This document shows, one piece after another, positions 53,028 to 61,278 of a DNA stretch of 64,000 nucleotides. Source of the stretch: Chitinophagales bacterium (GTDB lineage: Bacteria > Bacteroidota > Bacteroidia > Chitinophagales > Chitinophagaceae); assembly GCA_026936105.1 (NCBI GenBank), contig JAIXKI010000015.1:75498-139497 (forward strand), read 5' to 3'. The notes beneath the pieces are model-generated. The model did no database searches and was not told the DNA's origin. It saw only the letters and a list, made by a program, of their open reading frames with translations. How positions within the stretch are numbered: the stretch's first letter is position 1; each line of letters opens with the position of its first letter. A program made the position numbers and the translations under genes.

Positions 53028-54881
53028 TTATTCTGTTTTCAGAAAAACAACTTTCCCATCCATTGTAGAAACAACCAGGTGATTCCCGTCTAACACTCTG
53101 ACCGTATTGATCATGGAGTTGTCTATCTTATGCTCCCAGATTATTTTTTGTGAGGAAGGATCAATACAAAACACCACACCATTCCTGGTCCCAAAGAAAA
53201 CCTTGCCCTCTCTTTCTATCAGCATGGAAGGCACATGTTCGTAACCGAAACCGCAATTCATCTTCCAGGCTGCTGATTGTTTTTCCCTGCCGGTACGATA
53301 AGCAACAATCGTATCCATCATCGTTTTCCCGTAAATCCATTTCCCGTCATTGGATATGCCGATAGATTCTCGCACGGTGGCATCATTGTTTCTCCAAAGT
53401 GTTTTACCATCAGCAACATCTATTGCAGAAATATAGCGGTCAGGGGCTACCACATAAACCACTCCTTCATGAGCCACCGGAATGCAGGCAGCCGCAGAAA
53501 AATTACGGACCGGGGAACCATTATTCCAACTCCATAATAATGATCCGTCATCTTTATTGAGTGCATATAAATTCCTGTCCCATGCGCCAAAGATCACTTT
53601 ACCTTCATACAATAAAGGCGTACTTACTACAGGCCCGTCCAGGCCGCTAAAGCTCCACCTGAGTTTTCCTGTAGCAACCTCCAATGCATAGAAATGATGA
53701 TCACTGGCTCCGATATAGACAATACCGCTTTCAATTGCAGGGCAGCCGAGCACTGAAGCGCCACAGTGAAATTTCCAGACCGGCTTTCCGTTTTTTGTAC
53801 TGAGGCAGTAAATATTCCCGTCACCTGAACCAAAAATCACTTTTCCATCAACGATAGCCGGCGAAGAAAATATGGAACTTCCGGTTCGATAACTCCATTT
53901 CTCCTTTCCCGTCTTCAACGAAATACAAAATATCCTTCCGTCCTGGTTCCCCACGATCACATCATCACCCGACACGGCAGGCGTGGAGATCACATTAGCT
54001 TCCGAAGAATATTTCCACACTTCTTTTACCTGCGGGTATTTTTGATTGACACTGTAATCAGGCCTGGGATATTTTTTATCAGGAGAATAATTTCTCGTTT
54101 CGATCTTTACAAAGGTCCATGGTTTCAATGTTGCCACGCCCGGCCTTCGTTCTGAGTAGATAATTGAATCGCCGGTAACATCTACAAGGTTATATCCTCC
54201 TATCTCAGCTTTGGCTCTCAGGTTAGATCGGCCCATCACTCCCGGAATGTCTTCGAAATTCAAAGCCCTGTTGGTATGGCCATGGCCGCACAAAACAGCC
54301 CATGTATTAAAACGGTGCAGCCGGTCAGTGATCTCATACCAGTTGTCCAGATCCCAACTCTTATCCAGAGGATAATGATCCAGAAAGATCAGCGGTTGAC
54401 CCGGCCTCACTTTTTTCAACTCCTTATCCAGCCAGTTGAGAGCGCCTCTCGGAATATGGCCGTCACTCATCCGCACATAAGGACCCGAAGGCAAGCCGAT
54501 AAACCGTATGCCCGCATATTCAAAATTGAATTTATCATCACCAAAAACTTTTGCGAAACTCACTCCGCCGCTCTCGCTCCATCCTGCATCATGATTGCCG
54601 GGAATGATATACCACTTCTTATTCAGGCTGTCCAGCATTGATTTCGCATATTTCAATTGAGCATCGGATCCCATCTCCGTAATATCGCCGGTAATGACAA
54701 CAAAAGCAATATCATTCATCGAATTGATATCGGCAATCGTTCTTCTCAGGTCCTCTTCTGCTTTCCCGTCAGCCGAACCGATATGAATGTCTGACACATG
54801 TGCAAAACGGAAAGGATGAAATTGAGTTCTTGCGGTAAATGCGATTGCGATAGACCATAACAGAAACAGTAGCTTTTTCAT
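53028..54881 (-). CDS. Metallophosphatase fused to a PQQ-like beta-propeller
   Basis: A 617-residue exported protein. Signal peptide about 1-19; calcineurin-like phosphoesterase domain about 22-260 with full metal motifs (HVSDIHIG, ITGDITEMG, IPGNHDAG, LDHYP, CGHGHTNR); then PQQ-type propeller repeats about 290-617 (VIFGSGDGNIYCLSTKNGKP, VYIGASDHHFYALEVATGKL and so on). The propeller lacks the residues of a PQQ dehydrogenase and is more likely a binding or scaffold part (BamB-like). The stop lies 8 bp from the E2 stop (convergent). Likely substrate: a phosphodiester or glycerophospho-compound, unknown. Confidence 0.85.
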   Translation of the reverse strand: MKKLLFLLWSIAIAFTARTQFHPFRFAHVSDIHIGSADGKAEEDLRRTIADINSMNDIAFVVITGDITEMGSDAQLKYAKSMLDSLNKKWYIIPGNHDAGWSESGGVSFAKVFGDDKFNFEYAGIRFIGLPSGPYVRMSDGHIPRGALNWLDKELKKVRPGQPLIFLDHYPLDKSWDLDNWYEITDRLHRFNTWAVLCGHGHTNRALNFEDIPGVMGRSNLRAKAEIGGYNLVDVTGDSIIYSERRPGVATLKPWTFVKIETRNYSPDKKYPRPDYSVNQKYPQVKEVWKYSSEANVISTPAVSGDDVIVGNQDGRIFCISLKTGKEKWSYRTGSSIFSSPAIVDGKVIFGSGDGNIYCLSTKNGKPVWKFHCGASVLGCPAIESGIVYIGASDHHFYALEVATGKLRWSFSGLDGPVVSTPLLYEGKVIFGAWDRNLYALNKDDGSLLWSWNNGSPVRNFSAAACIPVAHEGVVYVVAPDRYISAIDVADGKTLWRNNDATVRESIGISNDGKWIYGKTMMDTIVAYRTGREKQSAAWKMNCGFGYEHVPSMLIEREGKVFFGTRNGVVFCIDPSSQKIIWEHKIDNSMINTVRVLDGNHLVVSTMDGKVVFLKTE

Positions 54882-55135
54882 TTCATATCATCATTTTTCT
54901 AAAATTACATCCTTTGAATGTAAGAACAACAAAGAAATAGCAGTAGCAGCGATCTCAAAACGATCCGGCCTTTAGTCAGGTCATCTCTGAGCCCGGCATA
55001 AGGATGCATGATCTTGTTAAAATATATTTCTCCTCATCAGTAATGACTCAAATAAGATAAATTCGCATATTGCTTTTTAAAGATCTTCCATCGGTACCAT
55101 AAATAAACTAAATCAATCCGGCTGAAAACATAATT

Positions 55136-56596
55136 ATGAGAATACAAAGGATTTGTTTTTCATTGATCATTCTTGCGGCTTTCGCCTCCGGTGCCTGCTC
55201 CCAAAACTACCAGGCCATTCATGGCTCATCTTATGCCGGAAGTCTTGGGCCGGCCAATAATCCTTCATCTATTGTTCATGTGCCTTACGATTGGGATGTC
55301 ACTTTGTTTGCCATTCAATCCAAAGAAGCAACCAATGCTATCAGGCTAAAAGATTATTCTTTGTTTGGTAATACACAGAATGCAAAAATTGAGATCCTGA
55401 ACGGAACAAAGAAAAGGCTGGCCTTTGCCGATCAAAACATAAGACTGCTCAATGCCCGCATTTCCCTGAATTCAAAAATGGCCGTTGCTTTTGGTGTAAA
55501 CCTGAAAGGCTATGAATTCTTACAGACAAGTACTTACACCTGGAATGATAACATCCATAATTTAAGAGACTTTGGCGATGCAAATATGCCCAACAAACCT
55601 CTTTCAGGAAAGATTACAGGAGCATCCTGGGCTGAAATTTACGGAACCTATGCCCAGACGATCAAAGATGATGGCAACAACATTCTCAATGCAGGTGTCA
55701 CTTTTAAAGTGAATCGAGGGCTGGCAGGTGCTTACGCAAACGGGCAAGGGATTAATTTCATACCCAATGCAACAAATAATGGAATCGGTTACCTGTTGAC
55801 TGAAGGAACCCTGCAATACGGATATTCATCCAACCTGGATGACGTTAATAACAATTCCGGAACCAGGGATAATATCAGGAACTTTATGAGGAGAACCTTT
55901 GCCAGTCTGAGCGCAGATGTGGGTATAGAATACATCATGCTTTCCGGGTCGGGCAACGATTATGAATACGACACAAAGATCGGAGTGTCATTGATGGACA
56001 TTGGCCGTATTCACTTCCGGTATGGTGATAAAAGCAGATTGGCAGTTGCGGGAAAAAATAATATCACCGATTCGTTGCTGGAACGAAGATTCGATCATAT
56101 CAATTCCATGAATGAATTCACAGATAGCATTAGCTCCATTGCAAACAGTATTTCCAATTTAGGTGGTGATTTCTATATCACTCAGCCCACCCGGGTTATC
56201 GTCAATGTAGATCAGCACCTCACCGATAATTTTTTCCTGAATGGAGAACTCACCATTCCTTTTTCTGCTACTGCTGCAAAAAATAAATTATATGTGAAAC
56301 AAATGAATCTGCTCGCCATCACCCCGAGATGGGAAAACAGAATGTTCGGCGCCTATCTGCCGGTACAATTCAATATGGCCAGGCAATTATGGGTCGGAGC
56401 TGCAGTCAAAGCCGGGCCTTTACTATTAGGGATACACAATTTTGGAAATTTGTTTTCAAAAAGATCTTCACAAAACGGAGGCTTTTACCTGGCGTTGACA
56501 ATACGGCCCGGAAAATCACATGAAAAGACCTCAAGAGATGATCAACAGAAGATGAGCCGCAGTGAAAGAAGAAAACTGGATTGCCCCAGACTCTAA
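55136..56596 (+). CDS. DUF5723-family outer-membrane protein
   Basis: A 486-residue exported protein with signal peptide (about 1-22, SGACSQ), then the pattern of DUF5723: ANNPSSIVHVPYDWDVTLFA, followed by regular beta strands to the end (KMAVAFGVNLKGYEF, AEIYGTYAQTIKDDGN). Proteins of this sort are predicted outer-membrane barrels and occur widely in Bacteroidota; no role is known. The C-terminal 30 residues are charged (KTSRDDQQKMSRSERRKLD), which is unusual for a barrel end and may hang in the periplasm. Confidence 0.75.
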   Translation: MRIQRICFSLIILAAFASGACSQNYQAIHGSSYAGSLGPANNPSSIVHVPYDWDVTLFAIQSKEATNAIRLKDYSLFGNTQNAKIEILNGTKKRLAFADQNIRLLNARISLNSKMAVAFGVNLKGYEFLQTSTYTWNDNIHNLRDFGDANMPNKPLSGKITGASWAEIYGTYAQTIKDDGNNILNAGVTFKVNRGLAGAYANGQGINFIPNATNNGIGYLLTEGTLQYGYSSNLDDVNNNSGTRDNIRNFMRRTFASLSADVGIEYIMLSGSGNDYEYDTKIGVSLMDIGRIHFRYGDKSRLAVAGKNNITDSLLERRFDHINSMNEFTDSISSIANSISNLGGDFYITQPTRVIVNVDQHLTDNFFLNGELTIPFSATAAKNKLYVKQMNLLAITPRWENRMFGAYLPVQFNMARQLWVGAAVKAGPLLLGIHNFGNLFSKRSSQNGGFYLALTIRPGKSHEKTSRDDQQKMSRSERRKLDCPRL

Positions 56597-56641
56597 TATT
56601 TGATTTCCTTCTATTTTATATTGAAAATATTTTATTACTCA

Positions 56642-56670
56642 CTTACAGAAAATCATCCATTTTCTGTAAG
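56642..56670. promoter_or_regulatory. Perfect 11-bp inverted repeat before the CoA-binding protein gene
   Basis: CTTACAGAAAA (56642-56652) pairs exactly with TTTTCTGTAAG (56660-56670) across 7 bp. It ends 11 bp before a -7 box, so it spans the -33 zone. It could be an operator or, less likely without a T tail, the terminator of the DUF5723 gene. Confidence 0.5.
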
Positions 56671-56681
56671 AATAAGCTTCA

Positions 56682-56689
56682 TAGCTTTG
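56682..56689 (+). promoter_or_regulatory. -7 box TAGCTTTG for the CoA-binding protein gene
   Basis: An exact TAnnTTTG match ending 4 bp before the ATG at 56694. The message would be leaderless or nearly so. Confidence 0.55.
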
Positions 56690-56693
56690 CACT

Positions 56694-57062
56694 ATGAATG
56701 AGAAAAAGAAAACATTGGTGCTAGGAGCATCAGAAAATCCTTCACGATACAGTAATATGGCTATACACCGCTTGCGCAACTATGGTCATCCTGTTGTAGC
56801 CATAGGTAGAAAAAAAGCTTTGGTGGCAGACGTTCCCGTATCAGATAAAACAATCACTGAAAACAACATTGATACAGTAACCCTTTACCTGAATCCTTCA
56901 AATCAGAAACAATATTATGATTACATTCTTTCTCTGAAACCCAAAAGGATCATCTTTAATCCCGGAGCTGAGAACTCAGAACTTTATGATCTCGCTGAAA
57001 AGAACGGCATTCAGCCTGTGGAAGCTTGCACTTTAGTTATGCTGAACACAGGTCAATATTGA
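56694..57062 (+). CDS. CoA-binding domain protein (YccU-like)
   Basis: A 122-residue single Rossmann-type CoA-binding domain: LVLGASENPSRYSNMAIHRL, GHPVVAIGRKKALVADVPV, DTVTLYLNPSNQKQYYDYIL, RIIFNPGAENSELYDLAEKN and the CTLVML end. Members bind CoA or a related nucleotide and lack a catalytic domain; proposed roles are regulatory. Promoter features are unusual: a perfect 11-bp inverted repeat and a -7 box almost touching the start codon. Confidence 0.88.
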   Translation: MNEKKKTLVLGASENPSRYSNMAIHRLRNYGHPVVAIGRKKALVADVPVSDKTITENNIDTVTLYLNPSNQKQYYDYILSLKPKRIIFNPGAENSELYDLAEKNGIQPVEACTLVMLNTGQY

Positions 57063-57271
57063 TTTACTCTTAGTTGTTCGGAATTTTACGAACTGATTAT
57101 TATATGGTTTACTATTCGTTGAGAGTAATACTTCTTTTTCGCTTTGAATTTCTTTTCATCTGCTTGCATTTACTGAAAAGTTTCACAAAAATTGTATTCC
57201 CGTCCCTCTCTGAAAACTGCAGATGACAAATTCAACTGCTCCTGTTACCCTATTTTAAAAAATATCTGTTT

Positions 57272-57784
57272 ATGAAAAACTTAAGTATTTCCGTATTCTG
57301 CATTTTTTTGGTATTATCAGTTTTCTCCGGTTATGGACAGGAACAGAAGATACCTCTCAATGAACCGGATTACAACAAGCCAAAAGTATTTCATAATCTT
57401 CCTGACAGCATCCCGGTCAGTGATGCTACCCTCTCAGGTTTCTTCAATTTATCTAAAGGTGAAAAAATAGTTCCTAAATATCAAAATCGTTCTGAAGCCC
57501 CCGGTTTTCTGTTTCGTGGAGAAGTGGTTTCAAAGAGTGATGATATGCCTGCCAATACCAAAGCACGTTCGGCAGGTCCTGCATCCATCAGAAGCATGAT
57601 CGTAAAGCTGACAGATTACAAAGGTTCCAATTTCACCATTTCAAAGATCACTGAAGCCGACGGGACTATCAGATATACCGGAAGGATCATCAATTTTAAA
57701 AGCGGTGACCTTTTTATCCTGGAAAAAGTGAATGGAAATTTAATGCTGATTAAAAAAGATTACTATGCACTTGTAAATGAATAA
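57272..57784 (+). CDS. Exported protein of unknown function, ahead of a secreted protease
   Basis: A 170-residue protein with a signal peptide (about 1-22, SGYGQ). The mature part has a polar N-terminal stretch and then a beta-rich C-terminal half (FRGEVVSKSDDMPANTKARS, MIVKLTDYKGSNFTISKITE, TGRIINFKSGDLFILEKVNG). No domain recognised. It lies 78 bp before the T9SS metalloprotease gene on the same strand; co-transcription suggests an inhibitor, chaperone or co-secreted partner, but this is only context. Confidence 0.6.
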   Translation: MKNLSISVFCIFLVLSVFSGYGQEQKIPLNEPDYNKPKVFHNLPDSIPVSDATLSGFFNLSKGEKIVPKYQNRSEAPGFLFRGEVVSKSDDMPANTKARSAGPASIRSMIVKLTDYKGSNFTISKITEADGTIRYTGRIINFKSGDLFILEKVNGNLMLIKKDYYALVNE

Positions 57785-57862
57785 CACGACTGTAATTAAT
57801 CGCCCTTTTTTAAATCCGTACCCTATGCCCTATTGATAAACATTTTTAAAATCCGCCTTGTT

Positions 57863-59461
57863 ATGAAAAATCCAATCCGATCCGCCTTTATAATGTTGCC
57901 GCTCATTGGCGCACTAACATCCTTTTCCCAGGTTCCTATTTACAACAGCTATCCCTCAGCTCCCGCAACGATCTTCCTGGATTTTGACGGACAAACGGTT
58001 GAAAATACCAGCTGGAATTCAAACGGACCGATCTATTGCGGCGCTTCCGGATTAAATTCAGCCAAGATCACCGAAGTATTCAACCGTGTGGCAGAAGATT
58101 ATCGTCCGTTTAATGTCAATGTCACCACCGATTCCTCTGCATATTGGGCTGCCCCTGCAAATGCAAGGACAAGGGTGATACTGACTGTTACTTCAGACTG
58201 GTATGGTTCAGCCGGCGGTGTCTCTTTTGTAAGCTCCTTTGTCTGGGGTGATAATACTCCTGCTTTTGTCTTCACTGCATTATTAAATTATAGTACAAAG
58301 AATATTGCAGAAGCAGCAGCACATGAAGCGGGTCATACTCTTGGACTTTATCATCAGTCCACTTATGATGCCAATTGCAAAAAAATTGCCGACTATAATT
58401 CAGGCCAGGGCACCGGTGAAATAGGCTGGGCTCCGATTATGGGTGTCGGCTACTCAAAAAATTTCACACTCTGGAATAACGGCCCTAACTCCTGGGGCTG
58501 CAGCAATTATCAAAGCGATCTGGACATCATTACTTCCCAGAATGGGTTCTCCTACAGAGCAGATGATTTCAGCAGCAATTTTGCTGATGCACATGAAGCC
58601 ACGCTATCAAACAATCAATTTGATATTTCAGGAATCATTGAGCGTAACTCCGACCAGGATATGTTCAAATTCTCATTACCCTCAATGGGGAAGTTTACTT
58701 TGAATGCGATTCCTTATAACGTCGGAACCGGAGATGCAGGCTCCAATCTTGATATGCAGTTATCCCTGTACGATCATTCTCAAACTCTGCTGAACATCTA
58801 TAATCCCGGTAATCTGCTCAGCGCAGCAATGGACACTACACTGGTTGCCGGAGATTATTACCTGAAGGTAGAAGGCAAAGGAAATATTTATGCGCCTGAA
58901 TACGCAAGCCTGGGATCCTATTCTCTGAAAGGAAGCTTTGTTGGTAATTCACCTCTGCCTTTAAGAGAACTTAAATTGACCGGCACTGTGTCGGGTGACA
59001 AACATGAACTGAACTGGCTGATTGATGCTGATGAAAGTGTTGTATCGCAGATACTGGAGGCTTCTAATGACGGGTCTCATTTTATTCAATTGGTACAGCC
59101 GGGTAATGATGAAAGAAGCTACAGTTACACCCCTTCTTCGGAAGGCAACATACAATACAGGTTAAACGTTGTATTTGACAACGGCCGTCAATATTATTCC
59201 AATGTCGTTTCATTAAGACAAAAATCAATAACCCAAAGGCCACATCTGATAAGCAACCCTGTCACTTCAGGAAACGTCATGGTGAGCAGTCCGGGAAAAT
59301 TCAGTTATATGGTGTTTGATGTTAATGGAAAAATGATACACAAAGGCGTCCTCTCCAATGGTACCAACCTGATTGATCCCTACGGATTGGGAAGAGGGAT
59401 GTATCTGATCCGTTTTGCCAATGCATCCCATCAATGGACCGATAAACTGATCATACAATAG
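57863..59461 (+). CDS. Secreted zinc metalloprotease with T9SS sorting domain
   Basis: A 532-residue protein from ATG 57863. Signal peptide about 1-22; metzincin-type protease domain about 35-250 with HEAGHTLGLYH (H154, E155, H158, H164) and a Met-turn in PIMGVGY (Met193); a PPC-like beta domain about 255-365; and a C-terminal type A T9SS sorting domain about 455-532 (VFDVNGKMIHKGVL, GRGMYLIRFANASHQWTDKL). It should be exported by Sec, then across the outer membrane by the type IX system. A TTG 30 bp upstream is possible but spoils the signal. Confidence 0.9.
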   Translation: MKNPIRSAFIMLPLIGALTSFSQVPIYNSYPSAPATIFLDFDGQTVENTSWNSNGPIYCGASGLNSAKITEVFNRVAEDYRPFNVNVTTDSSAYWAAPANARTRVILTVTSDWYGSAGGVSFVSSFVWGDNTPAFVFTALLNYSTKNIAEAAAHEAGHTLGLYHQSTYDANCKKIADYNSGQGTGEIGWAPIMGVGYSKNFTLWNNGPNSWGCSNYQSDLDIITSQNGFSYRADDFSSNFADAHEATLSNNQFDISGIIERNSDQDMFKFSLPSMGKFTLNAIPYNVGTGDAGSNLDMQLSLYDHSQTLLNIYNPGNLLSAAMDTTLVAGDYYLKVEGKGNIYAPEYASLGSYSLKGSFVGNSPLPLRELKLTGTVSGDKHELNWLIDADESVVSQILEASNDGSHFIQLVQPGNDERSYSYTPSSEGNIQYRLNVVFDNGRQYYSNVVSLRQKSITQRPHLISNPVTSGNVMVSSPGKFSYMVFDVNGKMIHKGVLSNGTNLIDPYGLGRGMYLIRFANASHQWTDKLIIQ

Positions 59462-59511
59462 TTTTTTTTCTGTTGTAATAACAGAAGTTTAATCCGCACC
59501 CTTTTGCTGAT

Positions 59512-59546
59512 AAAAGGTTTTTCGATAATTTCGGAAAACCTTTTTT
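59512..59546 (+). terminator. Hairpin with T6 tail abutting the YkuK-like start codon
   Basis: AAAAGGTTTTTC (59512-59523) and GGAAAACCTTTT (59533-59544) match as reverse complements at 11 of 12 positions. The T run ends immediately before ATG 59547. It can end the protease transcript, or act as an attenuator or translation switch for the next gene. Confidence 0.55.
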
Positions 59547-60020
59547 ATGCTCTGGAGAAGATTTAATGGCGACCCGATTGAAATCCCTTTAATCCAGGAA
59601 GTAGAAAATGCGATCAAACGGGAAACTAAAAACGGCAACCACCTGAAAGTATGTATCGGTACCGATTCACAGGTCAAAGGACAGGAAACTGAATTTGCCA
59701 CGGTCATCGTTTTTCTCAGAGAAGGCCGTGGAGGGTTCATGTTCATTCATAATGAGAAGACCCGCCAACAATTCACAATCAAAGAAAGGATGCTGATGGA
59801 AGTATCTAAAAGTATTGAGATCGCTTATGACCTTTGCCATCTGTTCACCGAGTATGACGTGGATATGGAAGTGCATGCGGACATCAATACCAATCCCCAC
59901 TTTAAAAGTAATGATGCCCTCAAGGAAGCCATGGGGTACATTCTCGGAATGGGTTTTGCCTTCAAAGCGAAACCGGAAGCTTTTGCCAGCAGTTGCTGTG
60001 CCAATAAAGCAGTGAATTGA
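59547..60020 (+). CDS. YkuK/DUF458 family RNase H-like protein
   Basis: A 157-residue soluble protein of the DUF458 (YkuK) group: KVCIGTDSQVKGQETEFATV with the Asp of an RNase H-like fold, FMFIHNEKTRQQFTIKERML, and DVDMEVHADINTNPHFKSND, then GMGFAFKAKPEAFASSCCAN. Family members are small, mostly uncharacterised, and may be nucleases. Start ATG 59547 lies right behind a hairpin with a T6 tail, so its expression may depend on read-through or a hidden promoter. Confidence 0.85.
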   Translation: MLWRRFNGDPIEIPLIQEVENAIKRETKNGNHLKVCIGTDSQVKGQETEFATVIVFLREGRGGFMFIHNEKTRQQFTIKERMLMEVSKSIEIAYDLCHLFTEYDVDMEVHADINTNPHFKSNDALKEAMGYILGMGFAFKAKPEAFASSCCANKAVN

Positions 60021-60046
60021 ATTGAAAGCGATATGTCTCCTGATTT

Positions 60047-60061
60047 TCCGGCTTTGCCGGA
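60047..60061. terminator. Short GC hairpin after the YkuK-like gene
   Basis: TCCGGC (60047-60052) and GCCGGA (60056-60061) form a perfect 6-bp stem with a TTT loop. T-rich bases flank it on both sides, with no long T run. Possible terminator for the convergent genes here. Confidence 0.4.
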
Positions 60062-60186
60062 GTATTTCAACTTGCCCTAAAGTCAATTATTTCTCACTGG
60101 TTCATCTACAAAAAAACAAATGAACAGAACCTGTCAGTTCATCACGAAGCATTAATAAAAATCCAGTGGGATGCAGGAATTGAAGC

Positions 60187-60378
60187 TCACTGAGTTTTGA
60201 ACGGAGAAGCGAGTTTGGCAATTTTTACGGGAGTGGCAATGGTATTGTCTGCAGATACGGATCCCTTTGTAGAGAATTCCTGTAATGCTTTGCTGTCTTC
60301 GTGAGCAAATGAAAAAGTAATGAATACCAATACGAATAAAATAATAACAATGTTACGGTCGGATAAATATTTCCTCAT
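60187..60378 (-). CDS. Small exported protein, unknown
   Basis: A 63-residue protein from ATG 60378 with a signal-like segment (RNIVIILFVLVFITFSFAHE) and a short, Ser/Thr/Ala-rich mature part of about 35 residues (SKALQEFSTKGSVSADNTIA). No family recognised. It sits between engB and the YkuK gene on the engB strand, 62 bp after the engB stop. It may be a small secreted peptide or a chance frame; the signal peptide is the only support. Confidence 0.4.
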   Translation of the reverse strand: MRKYLSDRNIVIILFVLVFITFSFAHEDSKALQEFSTKGSVSADNTIATPVKIAKLASPFKTQ

Positions 60379-60440
60379 CTGTAGCTTGATATTGAGGCGC
60401 AATTTAGGCCAATAATTTCAATTAAAAAATAACCATGCTT

Positions 60441-61085
60441 CTATTTTAATATCTGTTGATAAAATGCACGGTTCAGCTCACTGATCCGGTCCAGAATTTC
60501 TTTACGCCCCGTTTTTTTCACGGAAGAAGTAATCACATACGGCGGATGCTCTTCCCATGTTTCGGATAAGGATTCTAAAAATAAGGATACATTTTTTTCA
60601 GTCACACCCGGTTTGTTTTTGTCTGATTTGGTAAATACCAGTACAAAAGAGATCTGCCATTCCCCTAATTCATTAATGAATTCAATGTCTATCGGCTGTG
60701 GCGCATGGCGGCTGTCCACCAGCACAAACAGGCAAACAAGATTTTTTCTTCTCCGGATATATTGTTCGATCATGGAAGACCAGCGCTTCCTTTCTTTTTG
60801 TGAAACCGATGCGTAACCATATCCCGGCAGGTCCACAATATACCATTTGGAATCCCTGACCTTGTTGTTCTTATCTCCTGATGTGATCTCAAAATGATTG
60901 ATCAATTGTGTCTTTCCGGGAGTGCCGGAGGTCTTTGCCAGGTTTTTTGAATTACAAATCATGTTGATGAGCGATGACTTACCGACATTACTCCTTCCTA
61001 TAAAAGCATACTCGGGGCAGTCAGCCTTCGGGCATTTCCTGTAATCAGCATTACTGATCTTATATATCGCCGATTTTATTTCCAT
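60441..61085 (-). CDS. engB: Ribosome biogenesis GTPase EngB (YsxC/YihA)
   Basis: A 214-residue GTPase needed for large-subunit ribosome assembly. G motifs are in order: G1 GRSNVGKSSLIN, G2 in KTSGTPGKTQLINHF, G3 VDLPGYGYA, G4 FTKSDKNKPG and G5-like ITSSVKKTGRKEI. The start ATG 61085 gives the usual N-terminal FIGRSN approach (CPEYAFIGRSNVGKS). It is divergent from menG, with 193 bp between starts. Confidence 0.96.
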   Translation of the reverse strand: MEIKSAIYKISNADYRKCPKADCPEYAFIGRSNVGKSSLINMICNSKNLAKTSGTPGKTQLINHFEITSGDKNNKVRDSKWYIVDLPGYGYASVSQKERKRWSSMIEQYIRRRKNLVCLFVLVDSRHAPQPIDIEFINELGEWQISFVLVFTKSDKNKPGVTEKNVSLFLESLSETWEEHPPYVITSSVKKTGRKEILDRISELNRAFYQQILK

Positions 61086-61240
61086 AAATTAAAGGTACAG
61101 GTAACAGGCTTAAATGAAATATTTAGGTTAAGGTGCCAGCAAAACTACAAGTGTTTTGTGTCGCCAAATCTCATAAGCAAATTCCGTAATGATATCAGGC
61201 CTTTTATTTGTAAAAAATTCTTCAGAACAAATAATTTTCT

Positions 61241-61258
61241 CCCGGCTCTGCTGCCGGG
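61241..61258. promoter_or_regulatory. GC-rich hairpin just before the menG -7 box
   Basis: CCCGGC-TCTGCT-GCCGGG has perfect 6-bp arms in an A/T-rich gap. It ends 2 bp before TACCTTTG (61261-61268), so it occupies the promoter spacer. Possible operator or the end of an upstream transcript. Confidence 0.4.
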
Positions 61259-61260
61259 AT

Positions 61261-61268
61261 TACCTTTG
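61261..61268 (+). promoter_or_regulatory. -7 box TACCTTTG for menG-porT
   Basis: An exact TAnnTTTG match 10 bp before the ATG at 61279, giving a very short leader. Confidence 0.6.
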
Positions 61269-61278
61269 CAGAACCAAC

